A stretch of 64,000 bases of DNA from JAEZBP01 sp963832725 (GCA_963832725.1 CAWHVG010000005.1:186001-250000), one strand, 5' to 3'; positions 18,129 through 28,316 are shown, counted from the first letter of the stretch. Notes: generated by a model not told the origin, from the sequence alone. Made by a program: numbers and translations.

Positions 18129-18288
18129 GGCGGCCGGAGGCCGTGCGAGCCCGGTGCGAACTCCCCGCCGAGGCGTCGAGCCGTTCGCGAGGGGCTTCAT
18201 GGCGCCAAGTGCCGCCTCCCCGTCGACCCACGCCAGGCTGGCCCCCACCATTTCTCCCGCTGGGATGTCTGAGGCGCCGGGCGAGAGG

Positions 18289-18918
18289 TCAGCGGCTCGC
18301 GACCTCGCCTCCCTCGGTGCGGCGATAGCGCAGTCGGTACACGATGTCGTCGGGCAGTTGCTCGGAGTGGATGCGAGTCGTCATGACCAGCGCGTCGCCG
18401 CGAAGTTGGAACGTCACAGTCCGCGTGCCTTGCTCGGTCTGCTCTTCGATGGAGAGGCGATCGCCACCGACGAGGGCGCGCGTGCGGAGCGGGCGACCGT
18501 CGGTGTCCACCGTCTGGACGGGAGGGCCGTTCAACGCGAGGCGCACCGGTCGGCCTGGGCCGATGGCGACGACGATGTCATCGCCGGCCGGCTCGATGCG
18601 CACGCGCTCATCGGGGCGGACCTCCTCGCCGATGCGATTCTTCGCGATGCCGCGCACGAAGACGTTCATCTGGGCCGTGACGTCGGAGATCGCGCGATCA
18701 ATCTGCGTATCCGCGTTGCTCTGTGCGAGGTGCCACTCGCCCTCGAGCGACCGCACGAGCTCACGATCCTGCGGCGACACCTGCTCCCCGCCGGCCGATG
18801 CTCGCGCGGAGCCACTCGGCGCGGGTGCGCGCGCCTTCGATGCGGAGCTCTGGCCCCCGAGGCAACCGGCGAGCGAGAGCGAGAGCAGCGCGACGATGAC
18901 GACGAGATGTTGGGGCAT
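18289..18918 (-). CDS. Lipoprotein of unknown function
   Basis: 209 aa. MPQHLVVIVALLSLSLAGC gives lipobox LAGC; start 18918 follows CGGAG directly. The linker SSASKARAPAPSGSARAS leads into a helix (DRELVRSLEGEWHLAQSN) and a beta-rich domain of repeated strand pairs (RIEPAGDDIVVAIGPGRPVR, DRLSIEEQTEQGTRTVTFQL, ALVMTTRIHSEQLP). That pattern resembles small lipocalin-like or DUF-type 'residual' sheets, but I do not recognise the family. It lies inside the segment bounded by the 104-bp direct repeats. Confidence 0.7.
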   Translation of the reverse strand: MPQHLVVIVALLSLSLAGCLGGQSSASKARAPAPSGSARASAGGEQVSPQDRELVRSLEGEWHLAQSNADTQIDRAISDVTAQMNVFVRGIAKNRIGEEVRPDERVRIEPAGDDIVVAIGPGRPVRLALNGPPVQTVDTDGRPLRTRALVGGDRLSIEEQTEQGTRTVTFQLRGDALVMTTRIHSEQLPDDIVYRLRYRRTEGGEVASR

Positions 18919-19110
18919 CTCCGATCGGGTCACAATTGTCGGGCCACTTCGAGACGCGGCCCGCTGCGCGGAGTCCGTGCCGCGGGCGGTGCGTCGAGAG
19001 TGCCGCGAGGCGCGCATCCGCCACACCAGGTGAGTAGATAGTGATCCGTCTAGATAGTGATCCGTCCGAGGTGCTCCCCCGCCGCCGCGTTGTCGCTGTC
19101 CATGCCGAGC

Positions 19111-19188
19111 GGATCGGACTTTCCATCGCAGGAAAACGGCGACGGTGGCGGACAGGACTTCCCATCGCTGGAAAACGGCGACGGTGCG
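19111..19188. repeat. Two adjacent 39-bp units
   Basis: Units at 19111-19149 and 19150-19188 share GGAAAACGGCGACGGTG. Each contains a small inverted repeat, TTCC-ATCGCA-GGAA and TTCC-CATCGCT-GGAA. They lie about 190 bp upstream of the lipoprotein start at 18918 and could be paired protein-binding sites. Confidence 0.55.
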
Positions 19189-19748
19189 GGTGGGGGTCGG
19201 TCAACGGGAGGCGGCACGAACCTCCTCGCGAGCCGGCGAACGCTCGGCCACCGCGTGGCGAAGTGCGATTCGGAGAGACGGACAGGTCGAGCTCACCTCG
19301 TGCAAACGGAACCGGACGGAGCGGTGCACCGCGTCGCGGCGGCCAGCCGGACCATCCCTCCCGCCTTCCGCGGAAGCCCAAGACGATGTCGATGACCGCT
19401 TCGCTCTCGAATCGACGGCCGATTCGAACGCGAAGCCGTCTTCGGAGCCATCGAAACGATGAAAATTCGACGGTTTGGCCTCCTTTGTTCCTCAAATCGA
19501 TGGCGGAGAGGAGGTCGAGCCTCCGTTTCGCCTTCCGCTCGAGGCGATCACGGTTGTCGATGACGTTTCGGGCACCGAGTCGTGGGGGCCACGATGGCCG
19601 AGCGTCGCCCGCGGCTCTCGCTGGAGGCCCCCTCGGGCGTCGCCGCCCCGGCCGGCATGAAAGGGATGCCTCCCCGGGTCGTCGGCGTTGCCGGAGGCAT
19701 GGAATCGATGGCCTCCGGGGCGCGGGCGTCGTCCGCACCATCGAAACG

Positions 19749-19784
19749 AAAGGCCCCGAGGCGGCGCTTCGCCTCGAGGCCTTC
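19749..19784 (-). terminator. Factor-independent terminator
   Basis: On the minus strand AAGGCCTCGAGGCG pairs with CGCCTCGGGGCCTT around a short loop, followed by TCGTTTCG. It lies 25 bp beyond the inferred stop of the gene ending at 19809. Confidence 0.6.
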
Positions 19785-19808
19785 GGGTCGTGACGCCGGG
19801 CTGCGAGC

Positions 19809-20655
19809 TCAGGTGCCGGCGCCGCCTCCGCCTTGGGCCGCGCCTCCGCCCTGGTCCCGCGCCTCCGCCGGCGTTGCCACCGCCGTCGCCGCTCGACCCG
19901 GTGCTCCGGCGCGGGCTCCTCGTACGGACGCTGTAGAGCGAGGGGATGTAGTCCGGGTCCGCCCAGATGGCCGCGGCCCAGCGGCGCACGGTGTCGTAGG
20001 CGTCCTGGAGCACGACGAATGCGTGGGCGGTCTCGACCTTCATCTCGCGGTACTGCTTCTCTTCGCTGTCGCCGAGCTCGTAGAGGATTTGCCCGGCGCT
20101 GGCCTTGGCCGCGTCGACATCGGCGGCGTCGTAGTGGGCGCCGCCCTTCGACACCACGCTCTCGTACTTCTGGTAGAGCGCGGCCAAGCGGGTCAGATCA
20201 CCCGCGAGGTCGGCGTAGCCGTGGCCGCTCTTGATGTCGGCGATCTCGCGCCCCGCGTCGGGGTCGGTGGAGAGCATGTAATCGGCGACGAGCAGCATGC
20301 GGTCGCGCACTGCCTTGGCGGCGTCGAGCGTCTTCACTCGTACTTTCCCGCCGTCGACGATGGCGCCGAGCGAGAGCATGCGGGTCGCTCCGTACCAGAG
20401 CGCCCACGAGGCCGGCTCGATGCGGTCGAGCAGGTCGTGGTCGAAGAGGTCCTGCGGCAGCTTCTCGAACTTGCCGCGGACCTCCGGTTTCAAGAGGTCT
20501 CTGGAGACGCGTAACCCGAGGACCGAGGCATCGGCCAGGTCCAGCGCGGGGAGTGTGGAGGCGCCGACTGCAGAACGAAGGTCCGCTGTCGCGGTCCATG
20601 CGTTCTCGGCCGCCTCCGGATCGTAGTGGAGCTCATCCGTGTTTGAGGTCGGCAT
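19809..20655 (-). CDS. Conserved-looking hypothetical protein (one frameshift near the end)
   Basis: Start MPTSNTDELHYDPEAAENAW at 20655. The body is mostly helical: ALDLADASVLGLRVSRDLLK, KLPQDLFDHDLLDRIEPASW, VRDRMLLVADYMLSTDPDAG, GDLTRLAALYQKYESVV and KVETAHAFVVLQDAYDTVRRW. After SSGDGGGNAGGGAGPG an extra base near 19852 shifts the frame; the corrected tail is Gly/Ala-rich and stops at 19809, just before a terminator. About 281 aa. No enzyme motif. The all-helical body resembles proteins carried by DUF-type myxobacterial surface clusters, but I cannot name it. Confidence 0.65.
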
Positions 20656-20731
20656 GCGTCGAGGCTGCCAGACGACGCCGCGAGATGCGACCCTCCCCAT
20701 ATGTGGACCCGCGACGCGAAGGGTGGTGGAT

Positions 20732-20854
20732 GCCGCAGCGCAGGTACCCCTCGAGCTCGTGGACCACGAACTGCGGCAGCCCGCCGCCTTGCTGCTCCGC
20801 ACGCTCCACGAAGCGCGGCCAGTGCTCGCGCACGAGCTCGTAGAGAAGCGGCCC
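20732..20854 (-). pseudogene. IS91-type transposase N-terminal fragment
   Basis: The minus strand encodes GPLLYELVREHWPRFVERAE and GGGLPQFVVHELEGYLRCG. This is the start of the zinc-binding domain of IS91/Y1-type transposases, which then normally runs on to a C-x2-C ribbon. The match stops right after LRCG. It is a truncated remnant. Confidence 0.6.
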
Positions 20855-20874
20855 AACGCACGCCGGCCCTCCCT

Positions 20875-21012
20875 GGAAAATGGCTCGAGCTCTTCCTCGC
20901 GCTCGCCGGTCGCGACGTCCGTGTCTGCCCGCACTGCGGCGGAGCCGTCCTCCCTCACGCACTGCCTCTGCGCCACTCCCCGTCGGCCCGCGCTCCACCA
21001 GGAGAAACGTGA
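20875..21012 (+). pseudogene. IS91-type transposase C-terminal fragment
   Basis: On the opposite strand to the N-terminal piece, GKWLELFLALAGRDVRVCPH and CGGAVL match the end of IS91-type transposases, where a CP-x-CGG ribbon precedes a Pro-rich tail (here SPSARAPPGE). The two pieces sit back to back 20 bp apart, which implies an inversion or a double insertion. Confidence 0.5.
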
Positions 21013-21308
21013 GGCGCTTCCACTCACCACACGGCCAGACGTCAGGCCCGCCCCTGACGCGATGGAGGCCTGCGCCCTCGACCAGCAGCGCCATCCTGTT
21101 CGACCTCACCGAGCGTGCACTCGACCGCCGAGCTGGCCCCCTTCCAGGCGCCACGATGTCCCTCAGCCCGCCGGCGCTCCTTTCCGCAACCACCGCCTCG
21201 GTGACTTCCCCATTGGGCTCTGGGCCGCCTCGGGCGGCTCACGGCCAAAGCCCCCGACTCTGCCGGAGGATGCTTACAGGGCCGCGTCGCCATGTCACAC
21301 TCGACCGC

Positions 21309-22142
21309 ATGGATGTTCGAATCCTCGATCCCGCCCAACCCACGAGCTCGAGCTCGCTCGGTTCGCACGGTCAACTGGATATTTTCGTGCCCTCGCATGT
21401 CGAAACGCAGATTCCCGGCGGCCCCCGCTACCGACCCGATGGCCCAGCCATCGCATTGAGGTGGAGCCGGGTGCCGGAGGCCGCACGGCTTTCGCAATAT
21501 GTTTCGCTGCGGGCTTCGCTCCTCACGAGAGGAGGCCAGACCACTCCCCTCGTTCCTGATCCGCCCTTCACCGACACGACGCTGACGTCATGGCGTCGCG
21601 ATGGGGCGCAGATGATCACGCGTCACCCTCTTTCGGCGCCCGACGGGGCGCGTCATTGGGACCTCGACGCTGCCCCGACGCAGGCAGGACGCTGCCCGCC
21701 GGGCCGCGCCTATGTATCGGATGAGAGCTACAGCTTCACCGACCGAGATGGAACCACCATCGTGTTCTATGATGCCCCCATACTATCATTGAACAACCCG
21801 AGCGAATCCGTGCGAAGAGGTCGCTATCCGACGGGGGTGGACAGGTACGAGCTCGTCGCGCTCTTCTTCACCGCGTTGTGGCTGGGCCGGAGTCGAATCG
21901 GAGGGGTGGTCTGGTCATACTCGTGGCGTTATCCCCTCGGCCTCGCGTCGCTCGCGTCCTCGTCGTACCGCCGGTTCGATCCTCCGATTGTCGGTGACGA
22001 TTGGTTGGCGTCGTTCCATGTCCGCCCGCCGGTGGGACCGACGCCTGCAGAGAGCCGGTCGAAGCTGTTCGCGTGGCAGGACCATGGTCGATTGACCTGT
22101 CCGAGCCTGGAGCTCGTGCGTCCCGGCCGGACGCGGCCGTGA
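21309..22142 (+). CDS. Hypothetical protein of accessory character
   Basis: 277 aa from MDVRILDPAQPTSSSSLGSH. Soluble, rich in Arg/Pro/Ser, with aromatic-rich stretches such as YVSDESYSFTDRDGTTIVFY, RYELVALFFTALWLG and IGGVVWSYSWRYPLG. No signal peptide, no recognised motif. Codon use is less GC-biased than in neighbours (TAT, ATA, TCA, TTG appear). The stop overlaps the GTG of the next gene (GTGA), so the two form a unit. Start 21309 has no clear ribosome site; a later start is possible. Confidence 0.6.
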   Translation: MDVRILDPAQPTSSSSLGSHGQLDIFVPSHVETQIPGGPRYRPDGPAIALRWSRVPEAARLSQYVSLRASLLTRGGQTTPLVPDPPFTDTTLTSWRRDGAQMITRHPLSAPDGARHWDLDAAPTQAGRCPPGRAYVSDESYSFTDRDGTTIVFYDAPILSLNNPSESVRRGRYPTGVDRYELVALFFTALWLGRSRIGGVVWSYSWRYPLGLASLASSSYRRFDPPIVGDDWLASFHVRPPVGPTPAESRSKLFAWQDHGRLTCPSLELVRPGRTRP

Positions 22143-22978
22143 GCCCGCGCCGGCTCTCGCTCTCTTGGTGCTGGCTGGTTTCGTTCACGCTCGCATCCTG
22201 CGTCTCCCAGCACGCGGGGCACGTCCCCGAGCTCGGGGGGGGAGCGAACGACGCGAGTCATCCAACGGTCTCACCCCATCGCGCCGGAGCGCCCATTGCG
22301 CAGGGGCAGGAGTCCGCGCGCTCACTCGACGCCAACGTGGCTCTGGAAACGCCGGCCTGTCGTCGTCCGTGGCCGTACGACCCGGATGATCCTCGCGTTG
22401 GAATCTGGGTGTTCGATCACGATGTGCGGCCCGGCTTGTCCAGCACACTGGCCCGCCGAGAGATCCTGTTTTTCGACGGTTCCACGGTCACCAGCGACTA
22501 CCACTTGCCCAACGATATACACGGCGACCTCCCGGACAGGTGCCCCTTCAGCACGCCGGAGCAGCTTCGCGAGGTTCCGCCGACCAACGGACGTCGCCTC
22601 CACGCCCGCATCGACAAGGAGGGACGGCTGTGGGTGCTCGATCCCTGTTCGGGCTGGGGCGTCACAGCGCGCTTCGTCGACGATCATTTCGAGACGTGGA
22701 CCCTCGTACTCCGCAAGCTTCCGGTGGGCGCGATGGAGGAGCTCACAGCCCCTCCCCGCGACCCCCGCGACGCCGAGTTCTTCTTCCGTTGCCATCCCAC
22801 CTATGACCCACGATTGGAACTCGGTATTCGCCCTTTCCCGAGCTGCCCGAACACTGGTGGCAGTCGACCCGGCGGCGTGCGCTGTGGGAGCTACGACGTG
22901 CGGCGCGGCGATGCGCGCGTGATCCGAACGCCTCCGTCTGATCCGCCCTGCTGGTCATTGATCGTAGGGAGGCGGTGA
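22139..22978 (+). CDS. Lipoprotein of accessory character
   Basis: 279 aa. The GTG start gives MSPRRLSLSWCWLVSFTLASC, a signal with lipobox LASC. A charged linker is followed by a beta-rich domain beginning CRRPWPYDPDDPRVGIWVFD, with EILFFDGSTVTSDYHLPND, RRLHARIDKEGRLWVLDPCS and HFETWTLVLRKLPVG. Six scattered Cys could form disulfides. It is coupled to the preceding gene, perhaps as a pair of cargo and exported partner. I do not recognise the family. Confidence 0.65.
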   Translation: MSPRRLSLSWCWLVSFTLASCVSQHAGHVPELGGGANDASHPTVSPHRAGAPIAQGQESARSLDANVALETPACRRPWPYDPDDPRVGIWVFDHDVRPGLSSTLARREILFFDGSTVTSDYHLPNDIHGDLPDRCPFSTPEQLREVPPTNGRRLHARIDKEGRLWVLDPCSGWGVTARFVDDHFETWTLVLRKLPVGAMEELTAPPRDPRDAEFFFRCHPTYDPRLELGIRPFPSCPNTGGSRPGGVRCGSYDVRRGDARVIRTPPSDPPCWSLIVGRR

Positions 22979-23066
22979 GCGATCCCGCCGTGGCGATCGA
23001 GAGCCACGGCGCAACCCACCGATGGGGCTCGACGTCGACGTACAGCGCCGAGGCGCGCCGCGAGCC

Positions 23067-23170
23067 TCAGAACGAGCACTGGCCGTCGGCGGCGCAGGTC
23101 AGCACGGGCGAGATCATCGAGCAGAAGCTGTTCCCGCCGAGGAGATCGCAGCGCGGCGCGCAGACGTTCA
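23067..23170 (-). repeat. 104-bp direct repeat, gene-borne copy
   Basis: This is the last 104 bp of the MopE-like gene, with a near-identical direct copy at 18025-18128 (102 of 104 positions). The 4.9 kb between the copies has different gene content from its surroundings, as expected of an insertion flanked by attachment-site or recombination repeats. Confidence 0.75.
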
Positions 23171-26100
23171 ACTCGACGTGTAGCAGACCTGCGGGAAGCC
23201 CCCGCTCGTGCACTCGGCGCTGGTGCTGCAGCGGCACGAGAGCTCGTCCACGATGCCGTTTCCGTTGTCGTCGACGCCGTTGCAGCACTCGCCCACGCTC
23301 GAGCCGAGCGGGCCGCAGTCACTGTCCGCGCAGTCGGTCGAGACCGTCGCAGTCGTTGTCGATGCCGTCCGTGCAGAGCGCCAGGCCGCCCTCCGATGGG
23401 AGGCAGCTGCCGGCGTCGAACGGTGGCGGCGGCCCCGCGTCGAGCGGCGGAGGCGGAGGGCCGGCGTCCAGCGGCGGCGGAGGCGGCGGGCCGGCGTCGA
23501 GCGGCGGCGGAGGCGGCGGGCCGGCGTCGAGCGGCGGCGGCGGGCCGGCGTCCCCGAAGCCGCAGGCCGGCGCCCCGAAGCAGTTGGAGTCCGCGCAGTC
23601 GATCAGCCCGTCGCAGTCGTTGTCGCGCCCGTCCGTGCAGACCTCGGGCGAGGGCACGCAGCAGGCCGGGCTCGCGCTGCAGTCGCTGTCCCGGCAGTCG
23701 ATCGCTCCGTCGCAGTCGTTGTCCGCTCCATCGGTGCAGATCTCGGGCGAAGGCATGCAGCAGATCGGGCTCGCGCTGCAGTCGCTGTCCGCGCAGTCGA
23801 CCTGACCGTCGCAGTCGTCGTCCAGCGCCGTTGCCGCACTGCTCGGGCGAGGGCACGCAGCAGGCCGCGTTGCCGAGGCAGTCCGGATCGTTGCAGTCGA
23901 TGCGGCCGTCGCAGTCGTCGTCGAAGCGGTTCGTGCAGTTGGTCTCCGTCGGGGTGCAGGCGCCGCACTCCGGCCGGCTCGCGCAGGCCGGGGTCGTCGC
24001 AGTCGACGAGCCCGTTGCAGTCCTCGTCGATGCCCGTGTTGCAGATCTCGAAGGGCAAGCAGACGCTGCACACGGGCGTGCCGGCACAGTCGCTGTCCGC
24101 GCAGTCGGTCTGACCGTCGCAGTCGTCGTCGCGCCCGTTCCGGCAGTCGGCGAGCTGCTCGCTGGTCGCGCAGCCGGTGATGCAGACGGGGTTGATGAAA
24201 CAGACCGGATCGGCGCAGTCCGCGAGGCCGTTGCAGTCCTCGTCGATGCCGTTGTTGCAGCTCACCTCGAGCGGCAGGCACACGCGGCAGAGCGGCGAGC
24301 CGGTGCAGTCGCTGTCCGCGCAGTCGACCTGACCGTCGCAGTCGTCGTCCTTGCCGTTCCTGCAGATCTCGGTCGGCCCGCAGGTGACGCAGCGCGGGTC
24401 GCGGGCGCAGTCGCTGTCCATGCAGTCGACCTGCCCGTCGCAGTCGTCGTCCACGCCGTTGGCGCAGAGCTCGGCGCTGCAGGTCACGCAGGAGGGCGCG
24501 CTCGCGCAGTCGCTGTCGCTGCAGTCGGCGCGGTTGTCGCAGTCGTCGTCCACGCCGTTCGTGCAGTTCTCGGGCACGCACACGCGGCAGGCCGGATCGA
24601 GCGTGCAGTCGCTGTCCGCGCAGTCGACCTGGCCGTCGCAGTCGTCGTCCGCGCCGTTCGCGCAGAGCTCCAGGGTCGGCGTGCACATGCTGCAGGCCGG
24701 ATTGCTCGCGCAGTCGCTGTCCGCGCAGTCGATTTGACCGTCGCAGTCCTCGTCGGCGCCGCCGCGGCAGATCTCCGGGCTCGGCACGCAGGTCGGGCAG
24801 GCGGGATCGGCGAAGCAGTCGCTGTCGAGGCAGTCGATCTGGCCGTCGCAGTCCTCGTCGATCGCCGCCGCGTGCAGAGCTCCGGGCGTGCACATCCGGC
24901 AGGCCGGATTGGTGGCGCAGCTCAGCGAGTCGCTGCAGTCGGCCAGGCCGTCGCAGTCGTCGTCGACGCCGTTGTCGCAGATCTCCAGCCGCGGCATGCA
25001 GCAGGCCGCGTCGCGCACGCAGTCCGGGTCGCGGCAGTCGGTGCGGCAGATCGCAGTCGTTGTCGACGCCGTCGTTGCAGATCTCCGGCGAGGGCACGCA
25101 GCAGGCCGCGTTCGACAGGCAGTCCGAGTCGGCACAGTCGATCGCCCCGTCGCAGTCGTTGTCCCTCGAGTCGGCACAGAGGGTCTCGACCGGGTCACAG
25201 GGACCGACGCAGCTCGGATCCATCGCGCAGTCGGGATCCGCGCAGTCGGTGAGCCCGTCGCAGTCCCCGTCGAGGCCGTCCGCGCACAGGAGCTCGAGAG
25301 GCGCGCACATGCAGGAGGCGCTGGCGAAGCAGTCCGAGTCGGCGCAGTCGATCGCCCCGTCGCAGTCGTCGTCGCGACCGTTCGTGCAATTCGTCTCCGA
25401 CGGCAGGCAGGGGCCGATGCAGGCGGGATCGGTGAAGCAGTCCGGATCGTCGCAGTCGGTCCGCCCATCGCAGTCTTCGTCGCGGCCGTCGGAGCAGAAG
25501 AACTCCCGCGGGAAGCACGGCCCCATGCAGAAGGGGTTCGTGGCGCAGTCGGGGTCGGCGCAGTCGGTCAGGCCGTCGCAGTCGTCGTCGGTGCCGTCGT
25601 TGCACCGCAGCTCGCGGCTCGTGCAGGTCATGCAAGCCGGGTCGGTGAGCGCAGTCGCCATCCGAGCAATCGACCCGGCCGTCGCAGTCGTTGTCGACTC
25701 CGTCGGTGCAGATGACCTCGATGGGATTGCAGGGCCCCATGCACACCGGGCTGGTCGCGCAGTCGGGGTCGCGGCAGTTGATCAGGCCGTCGCAGTCGTC
25801 GTCGGCGGGCGAGCGGCAGTCCTCGCGCGGCGCGCACACCCCGCATGCCGGATTGCCGGCGCAGTCGGTGTCGGCACAATCGACGCGGCCGTCACAGTCG
25901 TCGTCGGTGCCGTTGCTGCACTGCTCGGGGCGCGGGACGCAGCCGCAGGCCGGCGAGCGCCTGCAGTCCGGGTCCATGCAGTCGATGAGGCCGTCGCAGT
26001 CGTCGTCGATACCGTCGCCGCAGACCTCGGGCGCCAGCGAGGAGACGCGCGGATTGGTGTCGTCGCAGTCGCCGCCGCCGCAGGCGGGCGCGAAGTCGCC

Positions 26101-26826
26101 GTCGGCGTCCCCGTCGATCCGGCGCTCGGCGCAGGCCCGGCTGGCCTCGTCGCAGACATCCTCGGTGCAGGCGACGCCGTCGTCGCAGCGGAGCGGCGTG
26201 CCGGAGACGCAGCCGCGGCCGATCACGCACGCCTCCGCACCGTCGCAGAAGCGACCGTCGTCGCAGCGCGAGTCGAAGGGCGTGGAGGTGCAGCCGCCGA
26301 ACATCTCGCTGCACTCCTCCAACGTGCAGGCGAAGCCGTCGTCCGGGCAGCGCGGCGGCTCACCGGGCACGCAGGTGCCGCCGTTGCAGCGCTCCGTCCC
26401 GTCGCAGACCATCCCGTCGTCGCAGTCGACGTCGGTGGTGCACCGGACCGGCCCGCAGCCGACGCCGGGCACGCAGATGCTGCCGGCCGGACAGAAGGTC
26501 GGGTCCGGCACCGACTCGCAGCTCCGCGACGCCTCGACGCAGCGGTCGGTGGTGCAGTCGATGTGGTCGTCGCAGCCGATGGGCGCGCCGCTCACGCACT
26601 GCCCACCGTTGCAGCGCTCCTGCCCGTTGCAGAAGAGACCGTCGGAGCAGTCGTCGTCGGTGACGCAGGTCGGCATGCTGCCGTCCATCCCGCCGTCACG
26701 CAGCGGCGGCAGCGATCCGTCCGTGAAGGTGTCGAGCGCGGTTCGACCGCAGCCGCTCGTGGCGAGCGCGGCGACGAGTGCGAGCGAAGCGAGCGCTGCG
26801 CGTGAGAACAGGGCGCGAGAAAACAT
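23067..26826 (-). CDS. Giant MopE-like lipoprotein with about 25 DxDxDG repeats (several frameshifts)
   Basis: Secreted protein of about 1250 aa. Signal MFSRALFSRAALASLALVAA ends in lipobox ATSGC, with a ribosome site GGGGAG. Residues 35-330 contain cysteine-rich modules of the form DDDCSDGLFCNGQERCNGG. After that come about 25 modules of roughly 36 residues with the core C-x-DG-x-DNDCDG-x4-DC-x-D-x-DC, the 'putative metal-binding' repeat of myxobacterial MopE-type proteins; the DxDxDG loops look calcium-binding. A D-G-PPPP linker lies near 23400-23540, and a final Cys-rich domain ends AADGQCSF. At least six frame breaks occur, near 25650, 25048, 23990, 23830, 23335 and 23185; each lies inside an otherwise continuous repeat. 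Confidence 0.85.
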
Positions 26827-27078
26827 CGAGCTCTCCCCGGCGGGTGCGGCGGCCGTGTCGGGCGATGGTACCTGCCACCGGGGCGACGTGTCAGATCGGT
26901 GGGGACGGCCGCCCGGTGATCCGGCGGCTCCACCAGCAATCCGCATGCCCGCGAGAAGCCTGCCAGAGCGTGCCACCGTCCGCTCCAGCCCCCGCGGCGC
27001 CAGGCTCGGTGGGAAGCCCCGACCCGCGTGCCGGCGGAGCGGAGCGCCGAAGGTCGTCCGCGACGCGACGCTCCGGGC

Positions 27079-28116
27079 TCAGCGAACGAACGACCAGGGG
27101 ACACCCGGGACCAGCTCGAGGTGGACGTGGTTTCGGTGGGCCCGATCGTGATGAGGCGTGATCACGACCTGGAAGAGCCCGGAGCGGACCGCGGCGCAGA
27201 CGACACCGCGCAGGCGCGCCGAGGCCTCTCCCTCGTCGTAGTCCGCGCACGGATCGCGCCCCGCATCCCGCCGCTCCCAACCGCTCAGGACCTCGATCTC
27301 GCTCCCGTCCACGAGCTCGAGGGCGGCGAGATCGATGGCAAGCGCCTTGGCGTGACCGCTGACGTGGTCGGTGCCGGCCACGTGTGCGCCCGGCCGGTGG
27401 ATCGAGAAGTGCCGCAGCGCCTCGATGCCGGCCTCGCGCAGCGCGGGCGCCCAAGCGGCGAGCGCGACCGCCAGCCGGCAATCGATGACGTCGTTCACCG
27501 ACGTGTCGCCGTGGGTACGGATGATCACGCCGCCCACCGGACCGCCCAGACGAAGCGGCTGAGCCACCCCGCTCGCACTCGTCTCGCGCCGGTAGGGGAC
27601 GCCGAGCGCGTCCAGGCGTGTGAGGCAGGCCTCGGGGGAGAGGAGCCCGATTTGCCGGCCGGAGAGCTCCGGCATGCTCGGTGGGGACGTCGAAGCAGCG
27701 CGCTCGTGCGGCACGGCGTCACGTTCGCGACGGTCGGCGTCCGATCCCGCTCGACCCGCCGCGGCAGCCCGGCGATCCGATTCGTGCTCGTCCGCACTCG
27801 AGCCGTGGGCGAGCCTCTCGGGCGCAGCGGAGGAAGAATGATCATTCCCGCGACGCCGCTCCGAAGGCTCCGGCAGCGACGGATCACCTTCGGGACCGCG
27901 CCGGTTCGGCTCCGCTCGGGCGAGCGCGCGCTGCGTCCCGATCGACCGCCCCTCGGGATCACGAACGCGCCCCCGCGGATCGATGGCGCAGCTCGGATCC
28001 GGCCCCGGGCCGAGCTCCGGCGGATCCACCACCCGGGTCAGGAAGACCGACTGGGCGGAGGCCGGCGCGGCGAGAGCGCACAGGATCACCGCGAGCACGG
28101 GGCGAGCGCGCGACAT
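27079..28116 (-). CDS. Extensin-like / M15-type peptidase-fold protein
   Basis: 345 aa with signal MSRARPVLAVILCALAAPASA. Residues 40-150 are an Arg/Pro/Ser-rich disordered linker. The C-terminal domain from about 160 begins SPEACLTRLDALGVPYRRE and continues VNDVIDCRLAVALAAW, HFSIHRPGAHVAGTD, HVSGHAKALAIDLAALEL and HHDRAHRNHVHLELVPG. The pattern GHAxAxAID and HxNHVHLEL matches the extensin-like C-terminal family, related to D-Ala-D-Ala carboxypeptidases, with His and Asp ligands conserved. It lies 252 bp upstream of the MopE-like start and on the same strand. Likely acts on peptidoglycan in the periplasm (inference). Confidence 0.82.
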   Translation of the reverse strand: MSRARPVLAVILCALAAPASAQSVFLTRVVDPPELGPGPDPSCAIDPRGRVRDPEGRSIGTQRALARAEPNRRGPEGDPSLPEPSERRRGNDHSSSAAPERLAHGSSADEHESDRRAAAAGRAGSDADRRERDAVPHERAASTSPPSMPELSGRQIGLLSPEACLTRLDALGVPYRRETSASGVAQPLRLGGPVGGVIIRTHGDTSVNDVIDCRLAVALAAWAPALREAGIEALRHFSIHRPGAHVAGTDHVSGHAKALAIDLAALELVDGSEIEVLSGWERRDAGRDPCADYDEGEASARLRGVVCAAVRSGLFQVVITPHHDRAHRNHVHLELVPGVPWSFVR

Positions 28117-28316
28117 GCGCGCACCAGGACGCCGCGATCGCGTCCGGGGGTCAACTTCGCGGATGATCGAAGGGGCAACGGATGTTCACCCCCACGCACG
28201 ATCCGCGGGCTCGAAGGGCGTCCGTGCAATCGCGGGAATACCTCGGCGCCAAACGGGTTTCTGGGCGGGCGTACTCCGCCCGGCGGACGGGTGTTTCGAC
28301 CGTTTTGCTGGGTTCC

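Larger units (their letters stand above)
18919..19808. other. Long non-coding stretch with small repeats
   Basis: No credible gene: all open frames here are Arg-rich shadows. It holds a 16-bp direct repeat (TAGATAGTGATCCGTC at 19035 and 19051), a 39-bp tandem pair at 19111-19188, an inverted repeat at 19399-19435 (CTTCGC..CGAATCG against CGATTCG..GCGAAG), and a terminator at 19749-19784. Base composition is lower in GC than the neighbouring genes. Confidence 0.6.

Noticed and set aside
19041..19793. Plus-strand open frame of 250 codons
   Set aside because: Arg/Pro-rich composition, crosses repeats and a terminator, no ribosome site and no domain.
23100..26000. Direct repeats that could suggest a CRISPR-like array
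   Set aside because: The period is about 108 bp and follows the 36-residue DNDCDG modules; it is a coding repeat.
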